Assembly: GCF_008386495.1 (NCBI RefSeq)
Contig: NZ_VTHJ01000082.1
Location: 1 to 34,317 of the forward strand
Direction of reading: 5' to 3'
From: Streptomyces tailanensis
GTDB lineage: Bacteria > Actinomycetota > Actinomycetes > Streptomycetales > Streptomycetaceae
Length of the DNA: 34,317 nt
The position numbers and the translations under genes were made by a program. The notes beneath the pieces are model-generated. The model did not search any database. It had not been told where the DNA came from and saw only the letters and a list, made by a program, of their open reading frames with translations. This document shows, in pieces, positions 17,023 to 25,119 of this stretch. Every line of letters starts with the position of its first letter. The first letter of the stretch is position 1.

Positions 17023-17470
17023 GGCAACCTGGGCGTGCCGTTGCACGGCATCGGCTTCCGGTCCCACTTCGTGTCGGTGGGGTGCCCAGTTCGATGAAGG
17101 CCAACGTCAACTACTCGTCGCTAAAGCGCCGGGTTTACACAACGGGCATCACTGGCGGTGATACGTCGTTTGCGTCCGGCCCCACCCGGCCATTTTCGGG
17201 GTGAGGTAGGGGCCGTTGACGGGGCCCCGCGTCGCCACAAGACCCCGCCCCGGACGTGACACCCGCCGCTCCGCAGCCGAACCATCACAACTCCGCTGCG
17301 TTGCCCTGTGCCGCCTCTTGAGTCCACAGGCTACGAATCCCTTGGCGTAAACAGCTTGGGTGTCCCGCGCTGCGCCGGGGTCACCGTATGGGGCCTGACG
17401 GACAAGTACTCGTGGGTGCCGGGCACGTTCAGCGGGTACGGGGCCGCGCTGCCGTACAACGAGGAGAGCA
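17023..17470 (+). pseudogene. Decayed GH10 endo-xylanase, two fragments
   Basis: Fragment one (17023-17130) reads GVPLHGIGFRSHFVSVG and then, after a frame change, VPSSMKANV. This resembles the GH10 stretch typified by GVP-DG-GFQSH followed by VP-S-KAN-QRF. Fragment two (about 17350-17470) reads VPRCAGVTVWGLTDKYSWVP and GTFSGYGAAL, which is the GH10 C-terminal signature (cGVTVWG-TDkySWvPGTFpG-GAALl). The 200 bases expected between them, including the nucleophile region, are replaced by unrelated sequence without a recognisable gene. This is a dead secreted xylanase, whose C-terminal end is followed by 200 bases with no identifiable content before the transposase. Confidence 0.55.
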
Positions 17471-17681
17471 GCCGGAGTACGCCGGAAACGTGCCGTAGGC
17501 CGTCAGCGGTGGTGATCTGAGGCTCTCTGAGCTGCCGGCGGGTCACCCGTTCGTGGGTTCTTCTGATGATTCGCGGCGGGGTGACTGGATGGCTTCTGCC
17601 CTGGTCATGTGCTTGCGATGTCTGTGATCGGCTCGGCTGCGTGTGCTCCGTACGGGGGGAGCGGCCGGGATCATGCGGCGC

Positions 17682-20600
17682 ATGGCTTCGGTGGAACGTA
17701 CCGCGTACCCGCGGTTCAAGCGCACGATCTCCTTTCGTGAGTTGCACGAGGCGTTCACCCCCGGCACGGCCGAGGTGGCATGGGCGCGGGGTAAGGCGCG
17801 CTCGCCGGAGCATCTGCTGGCGCTGGTGGTGATGCTGAAGAGCTACCAGAAACTGGGCTACTTCCCGGACCTGGGCGAAGTGCCGGAGCTGGTGGTCGGG
17901 CATGTGCGCGGCCTGCTGGAGCAGGACGAGAGCGTGTCGCCGCGGCACGACTCGGTGCGTACGGCCGCGCGGCAGCGGGACTTCATCCGTGAACGGCTCG
18001 GCGTGGTCTACGACATAGAGAAGGCCCGGGGCCGCAGGGGCGATTCGGGAGGCCGTGCAGACCCAGGTCAATCCGGCTGACCTGATCAACGTGGCGCTGG
18101 AGAAACTGGTCAAGGCGAGGATGGAGCTGCCCGGCTACAGCACGCTGGACGAGATGGCCTCGGCTATCAGGACCGAGGTGAACGAGGACTTCTTCGCGGC
18201 GATCGTGTCGCGGATGGACGAGGTCGACCGCGCCCGGCTGCTGGGACTGCTGCGGGTGCCGGCGGGTGGTCGCAGCAGGTTCGACGAGCTGAAGCGGCCG
18301 GCGAAGGCGCCGACGGTCTCCCATCTGCGAGAGCATCTGGCCCGCTTGGACAGGCTGGAAGCGCTGGGGGCGACGGCGACGTGGCTTCAGCGGGTTCCGC
18401 CGGGGAAGGTGGAGCACTTCGCCGGGCAGGCGAAGGTGCTGGACGCCGCCGAGATGTCCAAGGTCGGCGTGGTCAAGCGGTGTGCGCTGCTGGCGAGTCT
18501 GCTGCACATGGCGAAGGTGCGGGCCCGGGACGAGCTGGTGACGATGCTGTGCAAGCGCATGGGGTCGATCACGAAGAAGGCGAAGGAGGATCTGGAGAAG
18601 ATCCGTGAGCGGCACCGGGCGGAGTCCGAGCGGCTGATCGCCGTGCTGGGTGAGGCGCTGGAGGCGGCCAAGGACGCGGTCGGCTTCGACGGTGAGTCGG
18701 TCACCATCCCCACCAATGCCCGCAGGCAGAACGCGGTGCACGCCGAGTGCGGCAAGGCGGTGCTGGAGTGACTGGAGAAGGCCGGCGGCCTGGCCAAGCT
18801 CTCGGAGGACCACGAGCTGGTCTCCGCCCACCATGGCGACAACTACGCGCCGCTGATGCGGCGGCACTTCCGCAGCCACCGCAAGGTCCTGTTCGACCTG
18901 ACCGAGATCTTGTCGATGGTCGCCACCTCCACCGACGACTGTGTGCTCCAGGCGGTGGAGTTCTGCCAGGCCATGCGGCATCGCGGCAGCCAGTGGGTGC
19001 CGGTGACGTACACCGTCACCGAGGAGGACGGGACCGAGGAGACGAAGACGGTGTCGGCCGACTTCGCCTCGCAGATGTGGCAGCGCATCCTGTTCGACAA
19101 GCACAAGCCGGGGAAGATCAACCGGCGGCACTTCGAGGTGTGCACGCTCTTCTACCTCACCCAGGAGCTGCGGACCGGAGACGTGGCGGTCATCGGCTCG
19201 GAGTCGTACGCCAACCTGCACGACCAGCTGCTGTCCTGGCAGTCGTGCGAGTCGCTGGTCGCCGACTACTGCGAGCAGGCCGGACTGCCCGCCACCGCCC
19301 CGGCGTTCACCGCGGCCCTGAAGCAGAAGCTGAACGCGACGGCCGCGAAGGTGGACGCCGGGTACCCGGACGACGCGGACCTGACCATCGACACCGCGTC
19401 GGGGAAGATCGTGCTCACCCCGCGCAAGGGCAAGGAGCGCCGTAAGTCCGCGCAGGACCTGGAGGCGGAGATCCTGCGTCGGCTGCCGGAGTGGAGCCTG
19501 CTCGATGTGCTCGCCCGCACGGCGTACTGGATCCAGTGGTGGCGGCACTTCGGCCCGGCCTCCGGAAGCGATCCGAAGATCCGCGACAAGCTTGCCCGCT
19601 ACGTCCTGACGGTCTTCTGCTACGGGACGAACGCGGGCCCCGCGCAGGTCGCCCGGCACATGCGGCAAAAGGTCTCGGTGCACGAGCTCTCGCTCGCGGG
19701 CAACCAGCACAGCACCGCGGAGAAGCTGAACGCCGCCTCGGCGGACGTGATCGACATGTTCATCCAGCTCGACCTGGCGCACGTGTGGGGCGACGTCGGC
19801 AAGGCCGGGATCGACGGCTCCCAGTACGACACCTGGGAGAACAACATGCTGGCCCAGTCCCACATCCGGTATGGGGGATTTGGCGGCATCTCGATGAGAC
19901 ACGTGTCCGACACCTATATCGCGCTCTTCAGCCACTTCATCCCGTGTGGCGTGTGGGAGGCGGTGTATCTGTTCGAGGGCCTGCTGAAGAACCAGTCCGA
20001 GGTGACCGTGGACATCGTCCACGGGGACACGCAAGGCCAGTCGCTGCCTGTCTTCGGGCTCGCGCACATGCTCGGTGTGGAACTGCTGCCACGCATCCGC
20101 AACTGGAAGGACCTGACCTTCTACCGCCCCAGCGCGACGGTGACGTACCAGCACATCGACCCGCTGTTCGGCGACCCGGAGAAGGACGTCATCAACTGGC
20201 GGCTGATCGAGAACCACTGGCAGGACCTCATGCGCGTAGTGCTGTCGATCCGCGAGGGCCGGCTGTCCTCGGCTGCTCTGCTGCGCAGGCTGGGCAACGA
20301 GTCCAAACGCAACCGCATCTACCAGGCGTACCGCGAACTCGGCCGGGTCATGAGGACGATCGTGCTCCTCCGGTTCCTCTCGGAACCGGAGCTGCGCGAA
20401 TCGATCCAGGCGATGACGAACAAGGTCGAGGCGTTCCACAAGTTCAGCAACTGGCTGATGTTCGCCTCCGACGTGCTCCAGGACAACGGCCCGGACCACC
20501 AGGAGAAGACCATCAAGTTCAACGAGCTGCTGGCGAACTGCCTCATTTTTCATACCGCCGTGGACATCACGAAGGTGGCCAACGACCTCATCGACGAGGG

Positions 20601-20736
20601 CTGGGAGGTGGACCCGGTGGACCTGGCCACCGTCACCCCGTATATCACCAGCAAGACCCGCCGCTTCGGGACCTGGCACCTGGACATGGAACCGCCCGAG
20701 AACGAGGCGGTGGGCCGGCTGCGGATGGCCGCGTGA
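17682..20736 (+). pseudogene. tnpA: Tn3-family transposase TnpA, broken by a frameshift and a stop
   Basis: The combined reading frames span about 1018 codons, the normal size for Tn3-family TnpA. Part one (17682 to about 18040) has the N-terminal DUF4158-like region (YPRFKRTISFRELHEAFTP). Near 18030-18050 the frame moves by one base, and the protein continues as GAIREAVQTQVNPADLINVA. At 18769 an in-frame TGA replaces a codon between VLE and LEKAGGLAKL; the same frame then runs intact to 20736. The DDE core is present in IDGSQYD, GDTQGQSLPVFGLAH and TNKVEAFHKFSNWL. Each lesion is a point change, so loss is recent or the bases are misread. No 38-base terminal repeats could be found by eye. Confidence 0.85.
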
Positions 20737-20768
20737 CTCTCGGTCGCTGCCGCGGGCTACGCGGTGAG

Positions 20769-20928
20769 GTCAAGGAAGTCGGACTGCTGCGGCTGCTGGA
20801 GGAGCGTGACAGCGACGGCACCAAGCGGTACAACCGGCTGAAGAAGTCCACCAGGGCCCAAGCTGGTCGCACTTCAAACGGCTCGCACGCACCTGGAGTG
20901 GGTGGATTCCCTCGGCGAAACGGCAGTG
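20769..20928 (+). pseudogene. Fragment of a second, divergent Tn3-family transposase
   Basis: The frame reads EVGLLRLLEERDSDGTKRYN and RLKKSTRA, then, after a small frame change, SHFKRLARTHLEWVDSLGET. This lines up with the middle of the upstream TnpA (LLGLLRVPAGGRSRFDELKR, PAKAPTVSHLREHLARLDRL, EALGAT) with matching spacing, but with only moderate identity. It is therefore from another transposon lineage and is not a duplicate. It lies 33 bases after the first transposase's stop and abuts the 3' end of the caspase gene. Confidence 0.5.
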
Positions 20929-20949
20929 CGCCGCGGGCGAGGGCGGGGG

Positions 20950-22752
20950 TCAGCCGCGGATGATCTGGGCAGTGGTGATGGCACCGTCCTCAAGACCCCA
21001 CTTGGTGAGAAGTCTGCCGTATTCGCCACTGTCGATGAGCGCGTTGAGGTCCTGCTGGAGGGCGTCGCGCAGTGCGGTGTTGGTCCTGTCCACAGCGATG
21101 CCGACGGGGGCGTCTTCGACCAGGTCGCCGTCTGGCAGGTGGAAGTCGCCGCCGGAGTCCTTCGCTTCGTGGACGGCATACGGAAGGTCGGTGACCACCG
21201 CGTCTATGGAGCCGCCGCGGAGAAGTCGCGGGACCGCGAAGATGTCCTCGGAGGTCTGCTTGATCGGTTTCGGGCCGCACTCCTTGTAGGACGCCGTCTG
21301 GACCACTTCCTCATCGCCGTCGACATGCATGCCGCAGAGGTCGGCCCAGGATTGGATGTTCTGGGCCGTTTTCCATGGGGCGTAGACCGTGTATCCGTAG
21401 TCGAAGTAGTGGATGAAGTCGACGCTTTGCCGTTCCTCTGCGTCGAAGGAGGTGTACTCCGAGCTCGGCATGACCACGTCGTACTGTGTCCCAAGCAACT
21501 CAAACGGGTTGCTTGGGCCAAACACTTCGATACCGACGAGCTTTACCCGCAGGCCGAGTCGGTCGCCGAGTGCTGTGGCCAGGTCGGGGTCGGGACCGAC
21601 CCAGTCGCCGGGTTTTGCGAAGACGTCTCTGTCCTCGACAGTGGTCTTGTCGAGCCAGCCACTGTCGTTGGCGGCGGCAGCAAGATTATGCGCGCTACCA
21701 GTACGGACGCCGTCCACGGCGACCGTGAGGGTTCCGGGCTTCACGAGCTGGAATTTGTTCGCCTGCTGGCCCGAACTGCCGTCCCCGCCTGCCGCCTCTT
21801 TGCCGTCGCCAAAGGGATCGCCCAGGGTGTACGCCGTGACCGCGACCAGCACAGCGGCCACAATCGCCGCCCCGGCGATCAGCCAGGAACGCCTTCTACG
21901 AGACGGGGCGGCGGTTCGGGTCTTCGCCGTCTCCGGCTGATGGTTCGGCCCCGCGTGGTCAGGTTCTCTGAGGCCGCCCGGGGGCGCTGCCTGCCCGGTA
22001 GTCGGGGTCTTGCCGGACGCGTTCTTGGCCACCGGGCATTTGTCGGCGGTATCCGTGCCGTGCTGGTTGGGGCGCGGGAGGTTGCGGGCGAGCAGCCTCT
22101 GCCTCAGGTGGGGGTACAGATCCGCGAAGGTCAGAACAGGCGGGCCGCCGGCGACCCCCGCGCCGATCAGATCGAGCAGTTCCCCGGTGAAGGCGGTACA
22201 GGTGTCGGCTTTCCCGGCGTGCGCGGCGAGGTCGGCTGCGGTGAGGGTGTAGGCGCCTTGTATGGCGGTGATGTCGGCCAGGTGCTGTCCATCCCCTCCG
22301 AGCACATCGATAACGCGACCGGAGTAGCAACAGTCCAGAACAACGGCTTTGACTTTGGCGGGGCTTCCGCGCAGAACGCTCCGGATCTTGGAGTACTCCA
22401 GTCCGGTTACGTCCGGTTCATCGGCGATGGTGTCACTCACGGCGAGTACGAGGTCCCCGTTCTCGGTGACGGTGCCGTGGCCGACGAAGTACAGCAGCAG
22501 CACACCGCTGGTGTTCTGAGCATGGCGACGCAGATCGCTCATCACACGACGGCAGTCCACTGGATCGGGGATGGGAAGGACCTGGTCGTTGGACCAGCCG
22601 CCCAACTCCTCGTCGACGAGCATCTGGCGCATACCCTGCAGGCTGTTTCCGGCGGCAGGCACGGACGGGAAGTCTGGATCCTGGTAGGTGGAGACACCGA
22701 TGAGCAGGGCGCGGGAGCCGGACCGGTCAATTGGCTCAGTTCCCGGTGTCAT
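20950..22752 (-). CDS. Caspase-like protease fused through a membrane helix to a family-3 solute-binding domain
   Basis: 600 residues from ATG 22752, which overlaps the upstream EACC1-type gene by 17 bases. Residues 1-215 are a caspase (C14) domain: RALLIGVSTYQD opens it, H92 lies in YFVGHG and C142 in LDCCYSG, both catalytic residues intact. A low-complexity linker (about 225-284) leads to RRRR and one hydrophobic helix (about 290-310). Residues about 335-590 form a periplasmic binding protein of the family-3 amino-acid type (GDWVGPDPDLATALGDRLG, DVVMPS, DLCG with C473, and C492). By the positive-inside rule the caspase is cytoplasmic and the binding domain outside. The layout reads as a ligand receptor that could switch on a protease, perhaps causing cell death; this is an inference. 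Confidence 0.85.
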   Translation of the reverse strand: MTPGTEPIDRSGSRALLIGVSTYQDPDFPSVPAAGNSLQGMRQMLVDEELGGWSNDQVLPIPDPVDCRRVMSDLRRHAQNTSGVLLLYFVGHGTVTENGDLVLAVSDTIADEPDVTGLEYSKIRSVLRGSPAKVKAVVLDCCYSGRVIDVLGGDGQHLADITAIQGAYTLTAADLAAHAGKADTCTAFTGELLDLIGAGVAGGPPVLTFADLYPHLRQRLLARNLPRPNQHGTDTADKCPVAKNASGKTPTTGQAAPPGGLREPDHAGPNHQPETAKTRTAAPSRRRRSWLIAGAAIVAAVLVAVTAYTLGDPFGDGKEAAGGDGSSGQQANKFQLVKPGTLTVAVDGVRTGSAHNLAAAANDSGWLDKTTVEDRDVFAKPGDWVGPDPDLATALGDRLGLRVKLVGIEVFGPSNPFELLGTQYDVVMPSSEYTSFDAEERQSVDFIHYFDYGYTVYAPWKTAQNIQSWADLCGMHVDGDEEVVQTASYKECGPKPIKQTSEDIFAVPRLLRGGSIDAVVTDLPYAVHEAKDSGGDFHLPDGDLVEDAPVGIAVDRTNTALRDALQQDLNALIDSGEYGRLLTKWGLEDGAITTAQIIRG

Positions 22753-23098
22753 CGTCGCCGTCCAGCACCCGGTTGATCAGATCCATGGGGTCGCTGACGC
22801 GCCGGGCATCGACCTCGACGGTGCGGCCGTTGGCGGTGACAGTCACCTTGACGTCTGAACGTCGAGTACGCAGCCACGCGGACAGTGACTGGGCCAACGC
22901 CACGCCGACGCCGCCGGAGCCCACAGCGACGCTGACCATGTCAAGCCCGCTGCCGAGTTCCGTCTCCGTAATGTCCCTGCGCACGACGCGGACTGCGCCC
23001 TGCAGCTCGCGCTCCGCGCGGAGCCAGCCGGCAAGCGCGGCCAGCTCTCCAACCTCGTCGTCACCCCTGATAGCAATCACAGCGTCCATGTCCTTCAT
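22736..23098 (-). CDS. EACC1-type protein (effector-associated constant component 1)
   Basis: 120 residues from ATG 23098; ATG 23089 is possible. The sequence has the pattern I associate with EACC1: an N-terminal strand and helix (GDDEVGELAALAGWLRAERE), a central small-residue helix (VGSGGVGVALAQSLSAWLRT), then RRSDVKVTVTANGRTVEVDA and a final helix. EACC1 is described as a constant small partner of varied effectors, including caspase-like and trypsin-like proteases, in predicted actinobacterial conflict systems; its molecular role is not known. Here it is the first gene of the pair, and the protease gene starts inside its last codons. There is no signal or membrane helix, so it would meet the caspase domain in the cytoplasm. 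Confidence 0.75.
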   Translation of the reverse strand: MKDMDAVIAIRGDDEVGELAALAGWLRAERELQGAVRVVRRDITETELGSGLDMVSVAVGSGGVGVALAQSLSAWLRTRRSDVKVTVTANGRTVEVDARRVSDPMDLINRVLDGDDDTGN

Positions 23099-23168
23099 CT
23101 TTTCAGGCGGGTCGCCAACAGGCAGGAAGTTGGCATGCTCGGCCCCCTGTATCGGTTCTCTCAGTTGC

Positions 23169-23279
23169 CGCGGTAAATGCCGGATTTACCGCGACAGAGC
23201 CCCTACCGTGATCACCGCGACCTGCGGCGGGCCATTCCGGCCGCCGGGGCGAGGTGTACGCATTTACTGCGACAGTGCC
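23169..23279. promoter_or_regulatory. Inverted and direct half-site array between EACC1 and recombinase genes
   Basis: A perfect palindrome with 10-base arms CGCGGTAAAT / ATTTACCGCG around GCCGG occupies 23169-23193. Its right arm continues as ATTTACCGCGACAGAGCC (23184-23201), nearly repeated as ATTTACTGCGACAGTGCC at 23262-23279 (16 of 18 bases), 78 bases away. The array lies in the shared promoter region of two divergent genes. It could be an operator or a recombination site of the adjacent tyrosine recombinase. Confidence 0.55.
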
Positions 23280-23295
23280 GGAAGGGCGGGGCGGC

Positions 23296-24366
23296 GTGAC
23301 GATCGAACCGGTAACCGGACTCGGGAGCGGGAGCACGCTCCGCTTGCCGCGCGCCCGGGTCGTGCCGCTGTCCGCCCCGCCCTCGTCGTACACCTCAGCG
23401 GTCGAGCGCTACCTCACCGGTGCGGGCATCGCGAAGTCCTCCGCGCGGATCTACCGGATCTCGCTGACGACATGGGGGTGGATGCTCGCCGGCGAACCGG
23501 CGCCGACCGGACCCGCCCGCCGGGGCGCGAAGCCGCCCATCTTCCCCCTCGCCGCGATCGACGACCCGGCGCTGCCGGAGGTGCTGGCCGAACTGGCGGC
23601 GGCGCGGGCGGACGTGATGGACGCCGACACCGTCAACCGCGAACTGTCGATCGCACGCAAGGCGATCGGCTGGTGGCAGCGCCAGGGCTGGATCGACGGC
23701 GACCCGACGATCGGGATTGAGCGGCGGCCGGCACCACCGGACCGCACCAAGGCTCTGGCCGAGAACCAGATTGCCGCCCTGTGGCAGCTGGACGTCGCCC
23801 TGCGGGAGAAGACGTTCTGGAAGATGCTCTACGAGTCGGCAGCGCGGGCCGACGAGGTGCTGTGCCTGAACGTGGAGGACCTGTATCCGCAGGACAAGCG
23901 GGGCAGGATCACCGCCAAGGGCGGGGCGACGGAGTGGATTCACTGGCAGTCCGGCGCCGCCCAGCTCCTGCCCCGACTGATCGCCCGCCGCACCCGCGGC
24001 CCGCTGTTCCTCACCGACCGCAAGGCCCCGGCCGGAACACCGACGCTGGACGTGTGCCCGGAGACAGGCCGTGCTCGCCTCTCCTACCGCCGGGCCGAGG
24101 AGATCTTCGAGGAGAACACCCGGCTCCTGGCCAACCCGCTCGCCTCACCCGAGGACATCGAGGACCTGGACGGCTTCACACTCCACCGGCTCCGCCACTC
24201 CGGCCTGACACACGACGCCGAGGGCGGCACCTCCACCCCGATGCTACTGGCCCGCTCCCGCCACGCCTCCGTCCGCTCCCTGGAGCGGTACGCCCGCCCC
24301 GGCGTCGACGCGGTCGCCCGGCACGTCGCGGAGCGTGACCCCGCCGCACGTCGCCGGAACCGGTAG
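23296..24366 (+). CDS. Tyrosine recombinase / integrase
   Basis: 356 residues from GTG 23296, which follows GGAAGGG; GTG 23254 is an in-frame alternative that would begin inside the half-site array. The N-terminal part is a SAM-like core-binding domain (YTSAVERYLTGAGIAKSSAR). The catalytic domain has R184 in ESAARADEV, K208 in TAKGGATEW, H297 and R300 in LHRLRHSG, H323 in SRHASV and Y332 in LERYARPG, so all residues needed for strand exchange are present. It could be an integrase, a relaxed transposase or a resolvase of a Tn3-type element. No tRNA gene or clear attachment site is seen nearby. It is divergent from the EACC1-caspase pair. Confidence 0.85.
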   Translation: MTIEPVTGLGSGSTLRLPRARVVPLSAPPSSYTSAVERYLTGAGIAKSSARIYRISLTTWGWMLAGEPAPTGPARRGAKPPIFPLAAIDDPALPEVLAELAAARADVMDADTVNRELSIARKAIGWWQRQGWIDGDPTIGIERRPAPPDRTKALAENQIAALWQLDVALREKTFWKMLYESAARADEVLCLNVEDLYPQDKRGRITAKGGATEWIHWQSGAAQLLPRLIARRTRGPLFLTDRKAPAGTPTLDVCPETGRARLSYRRAEEIFEENTRLLANPLASPEDIEDLDGFTLHRLRHSGLTHDAEGGTSTPMLLARSRHASVRSLERYARPGVDAVARHVAERDPAARRRNR

Positions 24367-24466
24367 CGGAGGTGGCTCTACCTTGCACCGTGGGTCAGAG
24401 ATAGGAGACCGGGGCCAACGAGCCAACCAGCCTCAGGTTCCACGAAGCAGGATCACAAGACACTAA

Positions 24467-24785
24467 GGGTTGTCCCGTAAATGATCTCCGAGCTGCCTCG
24501 GGCGTGGTTGGCCGTCGTGCGGGCCGCTCGTCTATCCGGCGAGGGCGAGGTTGTGCATCCGGGCGATGCCGAGCATGGCGTGGTGGACTCCGTCGTCTTT
24601 GAGGCGGCAGTCGCGGAGGATCTTCTAGGTCTTCATGCGTGCGAAGACGTGCTCGACGCGGGCGCGGACCTGCTTGTGGGACTTGTTGTGTGCTTCCTTC
24701 CAGTCCGGAAGGTCTTCGCCCTTGCGTCGGCGGTGGGGCATGACGAGCCCGGTGCCGGGATAGCCGCCGTCGGGCGGCGCAGTCC
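24467..24785 (-). mobile_element. Truncated IS5-family element, 3' end of transposase
   Basis: On the minus strand the frame reads DGGYPGTGLVMPHRRRKGED, then VRARVEHVFARMKT, a TAG stop (24625-24627) where a tryptophan codon is expected, and KILRDCRLKDDGVHHAMLGI to a stop at 24532. This is the C-terminal DDE end of IS5-type transposases found in Streptomyces. The outer end GGGTTGTCCCGT at 24467 looks like the element's terminal repeat. The N-terminal two thirds are missing; the break is near 24785, where DNA ligase sequence begins. Confidence 0.75.
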
Positions 24786-25031
24786 CGCGCGCCCTCCAGG
24801 CCGCGCCGGGCCCGGGAGCTCGCCGACCGGCACCCCGCGACGTACGTGGCGTTCGACGTCCTGGCCCATCCTGCGGCGGGCTTGCCTGACCTGCGCCCAC
24901 GTCCCTACGCGGAGCGCCGCCAGGTCCTCCTGGACGTGCTCGCCGACGCCAGTCCGTCGATCGTGCCGGTGTGGTCGACCACCGACCTGGACGTCACGGA
25001 CATGGACCTGGATCACGTACCGGGAACCTGA
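24786..25031 (+). pseudogene. Fragment of an ATP-dependent DNA ligase
   Basis: The plus frame reads RARELADRHPATYVAFDVLA and then LRPRPYAERRQVLLDVLADA. This matches the adenylation-domain stretch of actinobacterial ATP-dependent ligases (P-xyvAFDlLa, DLR-RPY-eRR-lL), ahead of motif IV. The catalytic-lysine motif upstream and the rest downstream are missing. The fragment is joined at about 24785 to the IS5 remnant and stops at 25031, so it is a relic of a LigC- or LigD-like gene carried here by rearrangement. It codes for nothing functional. Confidence 0.6.
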
Positions 25032-25119
25032 CGAGCCGGGGCTTGGCTCGGCATCGGGAGATTCCGCAGCTGAGCGGCTGTTCCCGGCGCGGACGGGTCG
25101 CCTCGTTGCCCGATCCTCC

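Noticed and set aside
18769..18771. The in-frame TGA of tnpA as selenocysteine or programmed readthrough
   Set aside because: There is no precedent for this in Tn3 transposases and no stem-loop signal was seen; the neighbouring frameshift favours ordinary decay or error.
17400..20960. Terminal inverted repeats of the Tn3-family element
   Set aside because: I looked before 17682 and after 20736 and 24366 for matching 35-40-base ends starting with GGGG and found no convincing pair by eye; a computed self-alignment is needed.
23296..24480. Attachment site in a tRNA gene next to the tyrosine recombinase
   Set aside because: No cloverleaf-forming sequence or tRNA 3' end was recognised in 24367-24480 or upstream of 23296.
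24846..25031. A complete small 61-residue gene
   Set aside because: The sequence is an internal piece of an ATP-dependent ligase without a ribosome binding site or start region, so it is treated as a fragment.
25033..25049. GAGCC / GGCTC hairpin as terminator of the amidohydrolase gene
   Set aside because: Arms of five to six bases around a 7-base loop, 70 bases from the stop, are too common in such G+C-rich DNA to support a call.
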